Part shown: piece after piece, positions 1-11,680 of the stretch
Numbering within the stretch: position 1 is the stretch's first letter
Layout of the letters: every line of letters begins with the position of its first letter
Assembly (NCBI RefSeq): GCF_014805625.2
Contig: NW_023998423.1
Location: forward strand, 3,711,722 to 3,775,721
DNA: 64,000 nt
Source: Glossina fuscipes
Taxonomy: Eukaryota > Arthropoda > Insecta > Diptera > Glossinidae
Direction: 5' to 3'
Translations under genes and position numbers: made by a program
The notes under the pieces: model-generated
Told to the model about the DNA's origin: nothing
The model's input: only the letters and a program-made list of their open reading frames with translations
Database searches by the model: none

Positions 1-1
1 C

Positions 2-3000
2 CTAGCCTATATAGTTCAAATTACAATGGGTTCAATGTTTATTGTTACTGTAGCTTGTGACCTCCACGAAGCTCGCCACAATTTGACATTATTAGGTGAT
101 GATATTGTGGTTATAATAGGAGTGAGTAGGAATTCGCTTTATAATCTTATATACGTAATGTGTGTAATGTGTGCATCGGCGTCTTCGTATTTTTTATAGG
201 GTTCTTTAATAATCCTTAAAATGTATTTTCACGGTCAACATTCGAGCGAAATTCATCCTATCGTCGACAAATTGAATGGTTTACATAGAATGTTCGCAGA
301 ATACAACGGTCGAAGCCGCTTAAAGATAAAACGTTTACAGTGCTCCTTCTATTTGTTTGAAGTTCTTGCTTTTTCCTTTTACATATTTCTAATAGCTTTG
401 TTCGCTATGGCAGTGGCGGTTCCACCTCTATTAACTCATCATGGTTTACCCTATCGTGCCCATTTTCCCATTCTGCGTTGGGAGAACTCTGATCAGCATC
501 CGATAGGTTTCGCTGTCGCATATATATTTCAAGTTGTTTGGACATTTCACGCTCTTCTTAGCATTGTTTGTATGGACAATCTTGCTTGCGGCATTTTACT
601 GCAAACGGCGTTAAACTTGAAAATCCTCTGTATACGCTTAAGAGAGATTTCTGCGCAAAACGTCGAAGAACACGAATCACTAAACGAACTTAGAAGTCTT
701 ATCACAATTCATCAGTATATTATCAAGTAAGTGACTTGATTTTTAAAATTTTTTTCAATTTTTATATTTTTATTGGTAACGCAGTTTAATTGAAAACATT
801 AACGCATGTTACTACCTTAACTATGTGGCCCAAATGGCGGCCAGCACTTTTATGATTTGCTTAACGGCCTTTGAAGCATTACTGGCGCAAGATCAACCCA
901 TGATTGCTATTAAATTTGAGATTTACATGCTCTCCGCATTTTTGCAGTTGTTATATTGGTGCTGTGCGGGAAATTTGGTTTTCTTTGAGGTAAGTTGCAG
1001 CGAATTTTAAGAACACATTCTCTTTGAAAATTTTTGGTTCTCAAGTCTTTAAATGTAGCCGATGCTGCTTATGAAATCCCTCTTTGGTATGCAAGATCCA
1101 AAGAATTTAAAATGGCGGTAGCTTTTCTTATAAGACGTGCACAAAAACCTTTACAGTTTCGTCCAAGTCCATTTTATGGCTTTAACATTGAAACATTCAC
1201 GACCGTAAGTAATCTGTGTAGTTGAAAAATTCGCGGAGTAACATCCCTAGAACAGTAAAAGAATTGTTTAATCACTAGACATAACTGAAGCTTAGCGTTG
1301 CTTTATATTATATTTTAAAAAAGTTTTTTTATTATTGCATTTATTCCATTTTCATGCCCATCACTGACCGATGAGGAATATATTCAAAACGTTTGCAACT
1401 CTGTAATACTGGATGGGCGCGATTGATTTTTTCTATTTTCAGAATATAAAATGAAATTTATACGATGGACGTATTGTACCTTATGAGTAAGAAAAGTCGT
1501 TTTTGCGAACGGGAGAATGTTTACCACAGATACTGTGCAGTTAGACGGACATATGGATAGACGAACAGGCGGGCATGCTTAGGTGCGTTCCCAGAATTTA
1601 TATACCTTATGGGGGATTTTGAAGCCTTCGTCTTAAGGAAAAAAAATTACATTTTGATACACTATAATATTGGGTGGGCCCAATATATACCCTTAAAATA
1701 TACCTTCAAATTTTTGTAGATTTATCTCTTCTAGTTTATGCGTAGCGAGGGAAAACTCACTTACACGGTCCTTTTGAAAAACAAAAGTGTTCTCAGTTTA
1801 CCTGATACTGTAAGCTTGTCTTTCGATGAATTTGGCTCTTTTCAATACCGTACCGTGCGTACAAATACTTTCAATGTTTCTTCGAAATTTGAAGTCGGTA
1901 GCTCCATTTTTCCGGCCAAGAGACCGTTTACAACAGACATTACGCGCAGATGGACGAGCGGGCAGAGCGGCAGACTGACAGACTGACTGACTGCTTAACT
2001 CGATTCAGAAATTGTTCTTGATAAAGAATGCATACACTTTACGAAAACACTCAAGCTTACTTCTGGGCACTGCAAACAAAATCCTTCGGCGATAGGGGTA
2101 AAAAGAAAAATAGATCTTTGTATTTGGTAGGAGGGATCAAAAGCTTAATTACAAGTTTTGATTAAACTTGTTGACCAACTACATTCGATTGTCGTGGACA
2201 AAGGACCCATTTTCAAATCTAATTAATAATAAAAAAAAGTTCTCTTCTCCGCCGGTAAATCCAATTTCCAAAAAAATCCAAAACTTTTAAAAGTCGTAGT
2301 AAAGTAATGTCCTGCAAAATCACATTAAAAAGGAGAATAGAAAAACCGCAAAGCACAGAGTAAAATTAAGCTGTAACTTTGCCTTTCCGTTTAAAATACC
2401 CAGATGTATTCATCAGACCAACAGCAACCCCATTTCTCTGTTAGTTTCCCTAGAAGATTAAAAAGGGTTTCTATAAGCAGATCAAGTTAAACTATGACCA
2501 GTCTACAAGCTCGTTCGCAATCGAAAAAACGCACATGCACACTTTCCATGGCAGATATTTACCTAGCATTCAAAAGGCAACATTCAAAAAAATAAAATAC
2601 AAAAATTCTTCCGATCCTACCCCAACTGCTACGGCTGCGGGAAGGCAAGTACTTTGCAATTTTCATAGCGACAGAAGTACGTCAATTTTTTTTGTTTGTT
2701 TATAATATGCCAAAATCGAGCATCTTGCAAGATTGTGCATCGCGTTAATAACCGACCGTTAGTATGCCTTTTGTTACAACTCTCGCGGAAAGGAACACCA
2801 CAGCCTGACAAAGGGATTCTTACCTTAAATCAAGCATGGAAATGGAATTATTCACACGTTCTACATCCACAAACACGCTTACAATGAAGCTATAGATTAT
2901 AAGGACTACTTTAAAGACGACAATAGTTTCCTTCATCGTTTCAACTATTGGTCTGTTCTATTTCACCTGCCCCGCGAACTTTTCAATTAGTTTGATGTAC

Positions 3001-3107
3001 GTAGTTACGAAAAATGATTTATACAATTTTCTTCCTTTTTCTCATTTTTACAGATCTTAAGCACATCCTACTCTTACTTTGCTTTACTGTGTACTATGAA
3101 TAAATAA
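2..3107 (+). CDS. Odorant receptor (7tm_6 family), 5' end outside the window
   Basis: Insect odorant receptors are seven-pass ligand-gated channel subunits in olfactory neuron dendrites that work with Orco. Exons that splice in frame: 2-121, 200-726, 785-989, 1046-1204 and 3054-3107. The first starts inside a helix (LAYIVQITMGSMFIVTVACD) and the start codon is off the left edge. Hydrophobic stretches in exons 2 and 3 alternate with the loops expected for this family. The last exon is tiny (ILSTSYSYFALLCTMNK then TAA) and has the TM7 ending typical of fly Ors. It lies beyond an 1849-nt intron that carries repeats, so the gene would look truncated without it. All junctions are GT-AG and keep phase. 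I cannot assign a specific Or; the neighbouring genes recall Drosophila 59E-F, where Or59a-c lie, but that is only a hint. Confidence 0.85.
1490..1665 (+). repeat. Dispersed GACGGAC-type noncoding repeat, copy 1
   Basis: Contains GCGAACGGGAGAATG followed by a TTACCACAG-like box and a purine-rich region with GACGGACAT and related words. The first box recurs almost exactly, inverted, at 10349-10379, so these are two copies of one mobile family. No open frame is conserved, so it is probably a MITE or SINE-like element. Confidence 0.6.
1940..2130 (+). repeat. Dispersed GACGGAC-type repeat, copy 2
   Basis: GACAGACTGACTGACTG is followed by a CGATTCAGAA box, then CTCAAGCTTACTTCTGGGC and a closing GGGGTAAA-like end. 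The CTCAAG...TTCTGGG box at 2050-2077 is shared with copies at 42482-42510, 43664-43692 and 43888-43915. This is an old interspersed repeat. Confidence 0.55.
3099..3104 (+). terminator. Poly(A) signal overlapping the Or stop codon
   Basis: AATAAA covers the last two sense codons (Asn, Lys) and is followed at once by the TAA stop, within ATGAATAAATAAAATA. A second overlapping AATAAA begins four bases later. If used, the 3' UTR would be only about 10-40 nt. Confidence 0.45.
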
Positions 3108-5149
3108 AATACGAAACGAATATATGCGCAGCATAATTGCATCGTTAATAACGCTATATCAAGGCAGGTGATGATTTCCAAATTCGTTTGAAATTCATTT
3201 TTAGTCTAAATTTAGTCACTGTGCTAACGCTTTATTTTTATTTTTTTCTTTTTTGTTCAATACAAGCGCAATCAATATAAATATATACAACTATATTAGT
3301 TTTATTACACATATAATCTGCGCAATCGTCATAACACAATTGTATGAAAATTATGAATAATAAAATATTAATAACGTTGATGATCTCATTTCTAAACAAC
3401 ACGCCATTTTACGTAGAACATAAATAGATCAAAATAATTTCATACATAATAAACTGCTACAACTCAATGATCTTAAAATGTCTTTTTACAAATTCTATAA
3501 AAATTATCATAAATAATATTTGAAATCGGACTACAATTGAACCGAAAGTATGCTAATGATTATCATTAAAAAAAAAAAATAAAAAATTTTTGGAAAAAAT
3601 CAAGGTTTAAATTATCCAAGCGCTAATTTTTTCTTTTATAATATATCGATCAATAATTCCCGGGACAAATCAAGAACAAGAATTTCTTTTACTTTATTCC
3701 TCAACATAGTCTCGTTCTATAGTGACACAATTAGTCCCACGGTCGTGTAAGAAGTCAATGTCGAAGCGATTAATAAAACTCTCAAAATAGGTTTCGGTTT
3801 CTACAACGACTTCATAGTTTGAACGAAATCTGTTTTCCTCGAGTATCTTTTCTTGGATTTGAAAACAGATAACAAGCGCCAGATGCCAGATCTACAGAAT
3901 GAGGCAGTAATTCAAACAGTTTCATGTTTTTATTTCACTGTGGATAAATCTGATAAGCATTTAGGACAACATTTTGGTACAAACTGCTTCACATCTTTAC
4001 GATATCATGCAATTCTTGCAACTTTATTCCTCATATAATGGGAATAGTTCTCAAGTTTTTTTTTGTATTCTTTTTGGTATTGTCTGGTTTAACCACCTCT
4101 GTTGGCCATTTGCTACAGTCAGCTTCATAGATGTTGAGGTGAAAAGACTGAAAAATTGCCGCTTTTGAAAGAGCAGAGTTGCCACTACTCTTCTCAAGCT
4201 AATATTGAGTTTAAACACTACTTTTTTTGTCATCAAGGGGGAATGGTGGTTACTCAACGCAGAAGATCGCTACTTTTCCACTATTTTGAATATTAAGAAA
4301 GCAATGTCTCTAAAGCCACTATAATCCATAGATAATTAATTAAAATGATGTAAAATTATGCCAGGCGTTGGTTGAGCCTTGGCCCTGTTCAAAAGATATG
4401 TTGAGTTTTGTAAGAGCTGACATCTGTGCGGCTGTCCCGGTAATTATTGAGCGACTAGTTAAATTAGGAAACTTTACTATTAGGAAAAAAAAAAAAAAAA
4501 AAAACAAAATACAAGAAGAAATTATGAAAAGGAAATCCTCTCTACAATTTTTGATAAATCCGACAAAATATTAAAATTTGAATGAAACTCGCTCAGCTAT
4601 CAAGTATAGAAAAGGTATGCATTGAAATTGGTTGCTTCATAAAACGTACATGAGGCGTTCATTTTTTCTGAAATTTTGAATATGTACCGTTTAGACATTG
4701 GCACTTGTGCACTATGAGTTTCAGTTGTTTACAACGTATCGTTCAGTGTATATCAATGTATAAAAAGATGAATGTCATTTATGGGAATTTTTATTCTGGC
4801 TTGGAGTGAAAACCTAGCAGCCTATCAAACAGTTGGAGAGTGGTTTGAAAAAAAATTTGGCCCTGAAAACGATTAAATTCCCATGCATCCGTCCGTCTTC
4901 GGCAAAAGCAACCCTCAGATGGCCCAATAATCTTCTACATGGTCTGGCAACTTATTGCAATTGCGGCCTGTCTTCTTTAGAACAATACTCTGACTGCTCA
5001 ATCAAAGCAAATAGGCGGCAAAACCGGAAGCACACGAGTTTGATGAGTGAACCAAATCGATTTATCCCGACAGATGTTATGTAAAAAAGCACTTTTTACT
5101 GCCTTCTTTGATATGTCACTCATTTTTTTTTTTTTTTTTTTTTGAACAG
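3108..5149. other. Intergenic, AT-rich, no gene seen
   Basis: Short open frames here have no recognisable domain, splice support or biased composition. Poly(A) runs occur at 3568-3580 and about 4484-4504, and a poly(T) tract at 5124-5143 abuts the mariner relic. Part of 4600-5150 may belong to a decayed transposon, but I could not align it to a known transposase. Confidence 0.5.
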
Positions 5150-5460
5150 TGAGCGATTTAATTCAATTAATTGTTCTTGGCAGCGATTGATTTTAACCAT
5201 TTAATTAGATATTGCCAGTTAATAACAAATCACATTCTTCTGTTTCCACCAAACAGAAAATATCGTGTCGCTATCAAAGCAACTCTGTCTGACAGTTGAT
5301 GTGTGTAGTATTTGTCCACGGATTTTGGCGCTTGAGATTCTCAAAGTAAATCCATTTTTCATTCCCAGTTACGATATGATACGGAAAAAATTTTCTAGCT
5401 CTCTTCACTCTTCATTTGCCACCAAGTTCAGCTAATGAATTGTTGGAAAAATGATTTTTG
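5150..5460 (-). mobile_element. Mariner-family transposase relic
   Basis: On the minus strand two hallmark blocks of mariner transposase are readable. One is a RIVTGNEKWIYFEN-like block (catalytic DEKW motif with D changed to N, about 5310-5390). The other is an IFSVWWKQKNVICY-like block (VWWDQ...YYELL in the family, about 5240-5290). They lie in different frames with stops between them, so the copy is dead. I could not recognise terminal inverted repeats, so the true ends are unknown. Confidence 0.7.
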
Positions 5461-8333
5461 CTTTGCAATATGTGTTGGTGTTAAGACTGCTTATCGCCAA
5501 CTTATTAAGAAAACCATAACTTCAGATATGTAAATCTTCCGCATGTGGCGTCAGGGCCATCTATTGGAAAAGTCCGCTATCATATATGTATTTACTTGAT
5601 ACATATAAAGTAAATTACTTTGTGCAGTTATTTTAAGATATGATTTTAAATATGTGCACACGATAAACGATGTTTAAGTTACAATGTAGGGTCACATTCA
5701 TCTTTGCTGTACATAAGATCCTATACCAGCCAGCAATGGTTCCCGAAGAAAATACAGTTTTTTTTTTTATTTTCAATAAAAGTAAAGCTGGACTTGTACT
5801 TTGTTTATCGAGCCCTCTACGAACGGCCCACCTTAGATTAGTCCATAGAACAAAAAATATATTTCCATTTTAACCTACCCAGTAATCGTTTGACTTCCGC
5901 ATAATTACAGAAAAAAACTAATTGGTTTACAATCAGTTAGACTTGCATTTATGTCTGTATATAAATATGTTAACATGTATTGATTCAAATTGTCATTTGC
6001 TCCAAGCAAAATAACTGCGTTAGCAATTTTACAATTTAAACATATTTTTGTTTAGTTATTGCACAGGCAAGAAAACACGTATATTAATTGCGTCATCACG
6101 CATGCGTCACTTTCATAAACGTTTCGAGAAATGGACAAATGACAATCGACAGAGACAAACCATAGACCGATGATAGTCTATGGATAGAGTGAAAACGTGA
6201 TTACCTTCTTGAAGAATATCGGGCTATAACATAGCAACTCAGAAATTGTGTCATCTTTAAATGAAAAAAACATCTGCATGCGCTACAAACACCTATGCAG
6301 GATGTAATCCTGTTTTTTGGTCTTCTGTCCAATTATACTACTGTGTAAAAAAAAGTAATGAGACTAACGTATAATTGGCCATTTTCATAATGAAAAATCG
6401 CTCTATTAAAGGATGCAATGACACACTGTGGACATTTTGTCTTTAAATCTCTTTCAAACTGCAATGATTGTTGCCCATACCATCAATGAGCGAACGATAC
6501 GTGTTCTTAGTCATCATAAATACTCGATTTTCACCCTTATATGCGTCGTAGGTGATTGTGATTTCATTACCAGTTCTCAGATGATGCAAGATGCTCTTGA
6601 AGTGTCGGTCGACTTGCTTTGGCTTCATTTGCTAACTGCTGATTGCTTATTTCGTTGTTTTTAATCAGTTTTGTCGCCTATAGTCGTATACTTAACACTG
6701 CAAACGTACCTTTCACCTTTAAGAATTTGATCCCATTTTCTTCTCGTATTTATTCCTTTTTTATTATCATTACTAGTAAATAAATTCTAAGACTAAAGCA
6801 CTAGCATCTAAAGCTTTTAGCTTTTATTAAAAACTCTGCCGCACGTATGATTGGAAGCGCGATCACTGAGTTGTTACTTGGGATGCAACGCCCACTTGAA
6901 GACTTCAAAATGCATCTTCTAGAAGTCGCAAAAAAGTATGCTACAGATTTTTGAATGAACAAACACAGGCTGGACAATTCCCTACCTAGTGCCGCTATCA
7001 GGTGCCTACTGCGAAAAAATGTTTCTTAATACAAAACTAAGAAGTCAATGCTTGCTTGAACGCTTCAAATTTCAGCCCTTAAAACCCGCAAAAAAACATG
7101 TTACAAATTTTCAAATACGTAACCCTATGGCGAAGCATCTCCTGCCTTCTCTGCTTTGTTAAAATTATGAGATAAGAAAGGGAGTGAAACGGAAAATAAA
7201 GAAAAATTTGACTCGGAAGGAATCAATTTTACTTGCTTGAAGGTGGGAAACTTACTATTAGCAATGGAATTTTTATTACCAGGTAATGCCAAAGAAAAGT
7301 CATTTTCTTAATTTTCCTCTCAACCTAATGCATAAACAATCAAACATTTTATTCATTACCCAAGAGATGTGATCCATAAGATATTTTCAAGTAGACGTCA
7401 AGGGATTCGGTTCAAACGTTCTGCTGTTTCTTTTTATTAAATTTTTTTTTTTTTTTTTTTTTTATAATTCACATAAATAGTTCCGGTAAGTTTATCACAA
7501 TGACAATAAATTAAACATTAACATTGAGTTAAAAGGCTGACTTGGACTCATCTTTTCTGCGGGCATCATACCATAAACATTTTCAAAACAATTGACAGAA
7601 GCAGAGGCAAAGGCGGTCTATCAACAATAATAACAACAACAACAATAAAATGAATTTTCAATGATTTTCAATGACTTGAGTGGCGTGCCTTCGAAAGCAA
7701 ATAAGAGAACAAACATCTGTACACATATATAATATAATGTAATGGTTGTATGGTTAAAAATGTTAAATGATGGTTAATGACATTTTGTACAGTTTGTACA
7801 GTGTTTAAGGTATAAGAAAATGCTCATGAAATTGGAGAAAAACGCATCAATTTGCAATAAAAACGACCCACCGTGGAGCACAATCAGTGAAATACAACTA
7901 ATTCTTCGTTAACTCCACCACCGGCATAGCAATGATGACCATGGTTTAAATTTGCAAATTCAGTGCATTTTATTTAACAACAATCGTTAAGGTGGCAAAT
8001 AGGGGACGTTTAATTTGCTTGTTGATAATGATTGCCAGTGTACACTAAATCATATAACAGCAATGCTAAGAGCAACAAACAATTATAACACTTTAATAAA
8101 ACGATACAGTTTTTGCAATAAAGCGAGCAACTCAAAAACAAACCCATGCTCAGTACGCTTGGGCATACGCAGATATATTGATGAAGTCTGTCCGTCTCAT
8201 AACATTTATGTACGTATAAATGTATAAATGTGCATAAGCGGTCAATCTGATTTACATTTGAATCGTTTGTTGTTGCTTGTATTACGTACGCATCTAATTA
8301 AAACGCTAAACACATAAACATATTTTTATATAT
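5461..8333. other. Intergenic, no gene seen
   Basis: AT-rich with poly(T) near 7441-7463 and short CAA/AAC runs near 7628-7647. A 60-codon open frame on the minus strand at 6443-6628 (MKPKQVDRHFKSILHHLRTG...) reads like a decayed protein fragment, but I cannot place it in a family. Confidence 0.4.
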
Positions 8334-8382
8334 GCATGCATATATATACATATATATACATATATATACATATATATGTATA
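8334..8382. repeat. TA/CATATATA microsatellite
   Basis: Repeated units of CATATATATA in tandem, flanked by TATGCATGCA. Simple-sequence repeat in intergenic DNA. Confidence 0.85.
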
Positions 8383-9649
8383 AGGTATTTTAGCATTTAA
8401 GCCGCCATGATAATGATGATGATGATGTGTTGGTCTGTTGATCTCTGCATTATTTTCATTATTGTTGTTATTATTGCTTTGTTGTCATTGATTTTATTCT
8501 TTGTTATGTTTTTTTACATTCTATGTTTTATATTTTATTGTTATTGTTGTGGACTTTTTTTTTTTTTTTCTTTTTATTGCCGATGGCAATCGCATGAATC
8601 TTTTACATAAAGTTTCAAAAGTTTTCCACACCGAATGAATTTTCCAATGGAGAGTTATTAGCATTCGATGGCAGCCAACAATTTCAGTTTATTGCGAAAT
8701 TTTCTGACGATCGGTCGAGTTTTGAAAAACAAAATGTCAGAAAAACACCAAAGAATTTTATAAAATAATTTTTCCACATATAATAAAATATCCTGCAAAT
8801 ACAAGTATCCTAGAAAATTAGTAAAAACAAATTACATACTAATAATAACAATGTGATAAACAAGTCAATTAGTTATTAAGAAAGAAAAAACAAGAAAGAT
8901 GTGGTTTGAGTTCAAAGTCTTCAAAGCTAAATTTCAATTAAATTCTAAATGTATTTTAATGAAAAGATTTTCAAAGAAAAACATCACAAAGTGTCGTTCA
9001 ACGGAATATTCGATTAGGATTTAATAAAAAGTGAAATCCTTTGTGAATTCCTAACCAATGGTCGGAAAGTGATAAAATCAATTCAAATCTTATTCCAATA
9101 ACTAATAATAGTAATAAGTTAACTAACAAAACAGCTTCAATAACAATTCGAGATCCGTAAAGCTATACCCGCATGCGAATCCAAACAAGCGGGCAAAAAT
9201 TATTTAACGGAATATTAAATAAATCAATTGTATGGGAAGAGAAATATATTTCTATATTACCGATAGATCAAAGTGAAATAAATTTATAATTTCTTTTATA
9301 TTACACGGAATTGCGCATCAAACGTTCAACAGAACAACACTTCCCGAGGGATTTTCGACAAGTCAGTCCGTCTCTCTGCCTATCTAAAGGAAATTGCACC
9401 AACTGAACATGATTGCAGTCTTCTCATTAATGTCTTCACAATAAGGTAAAATCTGAAACATATTCAACAAGAAAAGCAAACAGTTTAACACATCAAAACC
9501 TTAAGATTTTCAGCAGATAGATATCACTTTACTCTTAAACCATTCCATGTGAATATGTATACATCGAAGTAGTATACAAATTCAGAGTAGAAACAATATC
9601 AAGTCGCTTGCGCATAAGCCAATCCTGAGTAGTTGAGCTAGTTCATGTC
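8383..9649. other. Intergenic, no gene seen
   Basis: Contains ATG/ATT-rich simple sequence (8407-8580), which makes a spurious low-complexity open frame, and otherwise AT-rich unique-looking DNA. Confidence 0.45.
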
Positions 9650-9779
9650 CAAGATCCACAACAAGATGATCAAATCTCTTTCATTTTTCCTCTTTATACC
9701 CATCAGCCAAGGATGAAAGGTAAATTTATTTTGTCAAAATGTTTGCATCACGTCTTCCGAGACCCCATATCTTTTGGAT

Positions 9780-10010
9780 TAACACTAAATTTCGAATCGA
9801 TTTAAGGATGTGCCTCTGCCGTCCGTGCTTTTAAAACATTTGCAACACCCAGAGCGGTCACCACTACATTCTTGATGAATTTAAGCATGCCAAGCTGTCT
9901 ATCTGTTCGTCTGTTGTAAACATTGTCCTGGCCACAAAAATAAAGCTGCCGACTCCAAATATAGCAAAACCTTTGATAGTTCTGGCAGGCATCGTAGGTA
10001 TCGAAAATGG
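9780..10010 (-). repeat. Dispersed GACGGAC-type repeat, inverted copy
   Basis: On the minus strand a box resembling the GAGAATGTTTACCACAG core (here GACAATGTTTACAACAG) is followed by ACGAACAGATAGACAG and a GGCATGCTTAA-like box. That is the same order as at 1490-1590, where GGGCATGCTTAGG follows. It is diverged from the other copies. Confidence 0.5.
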
Positions 10011-10179
10011 GCAAAATCGATTAAAAGACCGCATGGAGTAATAGATAAACTGAGAATACCTCTGTTTTCCAAAAGGGAAAAATTGTTTTTTTTTTGCTCA
10101 TTATTCACAAGCTGCAGCAGATAAACCTATAAAAGTTCGACGGCATATTCTACGGATGATGGTATAGTACACGTATAGA

Positions 10180-10390
10180 AATCGAAAAAATTATCAACGC
10201 CTTCCCAATATTATAAAAAGATTTCATTTTTCCATCAACACTGTTATAATCCCTCGGAGAAAGCTTCAAAAACCCCATAAAGCTCATGCAGCCAAACTGT
10301 CTGTCTGTTCGTTTAGCCCATCTGCCTGTCTTCACGATTAGAGAGGACCTGTGGTAAGCATTCTCCCGTTCGCAAAAATATACCACCTGC
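10180..10390 (-). repeat. Dispersed GACGGAC-type repeat, best-matching inverted copy
   Basis: The reverse complement of 10349-10379 matches the + strand box at about 1499-1529 (TTTTTGCGAACGGGAGAATG then TTACCACAG) with about one mismatch. ACGAACAGACAGACAG and a stretch reading ATGGGGTTTTTGAAGC follow, in the same order as copy 1 (TTATGGGGGATTTTGAAGC). This is the clearest evidence of an interspersed family in the window. Confidence 0.65.
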
Positions 10391-11319
10391 GAGTTTGCAA
10401 AGCAATATAAAAATTACCCGATTCATCAAAAACCACGCCTACAACTTCCACATGCCTCTTTAACGTAAAGTTGGAGCACCCTTGCTTTCCGCGTTTTTTG
10501 CTCGGTATTCATCAATTTCAAAAGAGACACATTTCCGCCACACCCATTGTAAAATGTGTACATTTAGTTTTTTATGTTTTTTATTCATTTTTAAGATAAC
10601 CGTGGGAGGTATAAAAGATATGTTCAACAGAGTCCTTTAAAATATTGTTTCAATTACATTATGAATAATAAGCTCTATAGGAGGATTTGACGTATGAAGC
10701 GAAACATAAACCGCACAGGTTCATGATTTTAATCAATTAATAAATTTTGACAATTCTTCTACGCTGTGCAACCATGTATTTTTCGGTAATGAGTTGCAAT
10801 ACTGAGCACAAACGTTAGTTTCGATTAGAATTTGAAAAGAAAACTTGACTGTGCAACGTTTGTGTGTATTAGTGTGTAGTAAATTTCGGATATTACCTCA
10901 TTTGCATTTCCAAAGGGTAAACAACTGGTAGAGGAAGTCTTCCAAAAAATATGGTTCAACCAAAATATCATAAAATCAGACGGAGAGGTAAGAAGTAGTT
11001 TTCTTATTTCTTGCCAATATTATGCATTGTACCGTCTATCGACGCCCTTATATGTTAAGGCGAATAAAATCAGTGCATTCCTCTTTTATCAATGTTTACC
11101 GCCTTTGTAAGCCAAGCAACATAGAAAGTAAGGGGAGCGGGATGTTGAATTAAAGTACGGTCCACGACAGGAAGGTACCGTAATTATAAAACGATCCATG
11201 GGTGCAATGAAGTTGCAGCGAAATAAGAAAGTATCGCGTTAAAAGTGAACGCACACGCAAGACGTTCATATTAGGGATGGTTGATTTGATAGTATTTTGA
11301 AAAATCCGTTATGGAGACT
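10391..11319. other. Intergenic, no gene seen
   Basis: AT-rich DNA with no recognised coding or RNA feature. The right end may include more of the LINE fragment that follows. Confidence 0.4.
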
Positions 11320-11680
11320 AACTTGTCGACATCAGGTAGGTTTTTGCAAAGGATTGCAAAAGGATTGAAAAGCGCGCAATTATCTAAATATCTACATTGA
11401 CTAACTTTTGTGAAAATAAAGTTTCTAAAAGAATATTCAAGTTAATCTCTTATCATCAATCAACCTGTTAATCTAATCAAAAATGAAACTTCCAGAGTAA
11501 CAAAGTTACGTTTTTCCAATGAAGGTAACGCTAAAGGTATCAATCTACTTTTAGAAAATGACAAGGAGACTTGCCAGTCTAATCTCAATGTGTTGGCCCC
11601 ATATTGCGCATAGACCAGGGTATTCAACAATAAGAGTTGTTCAAGGAATAAGAAAAGCAAACTGTTTTGTTGTCATAATC
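11320..11680 (-). mobile_element. Jockey/CR1-type LINE fragment, reverse-transcriptase C-terminus
   Basis: The minus strand encodes LALPSLEKRNF and, in another frame, NPFAILCKNLPDVDKLVSI. These are the two blocks at the C-terminus of jockey/CR1-superfamily ORF2 proteins (LxSLExRR...; NPhxRhxxxxNxhxxhhsh). Frames and stops alternate, so it is a dead fragment. The same two blocks occur in the same order at 13925-14481 on the + strand. Confidence 0.6.

Larger units (their letters stand above)
1205..3053 (+). other. Last intron of the odorant receptor gene, repeat-bearing
   Basis: The intron runs from a GTAAGT donor to a TTTTTACAG acceptor. It contains two copies of the dispersed GACGGAC-type repeat (about 1480-1660 and 1940-2130). 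The other introns I resolved in this gene are 56-78 nt, so insertion probably inflated this one. No coding potential was recognised inside it. Confidence 0.7.

Noticed and set aside
6443..6628. Protein-like 60-codon minus-strand frame (MKPKQVDRHFKSILHH...)
   Set aside because: Reads like an old coding fragment, possibly of a transposon, but I could not match it to any family, so it is not called.
8407..8610. Hydrophobic Ile/Phe/Tyr/Cys-rich frame resembling a membrane protein
   Set aside because: Encoded by ATG/ATT/TTT simple sequence, which mimics membrane helices.
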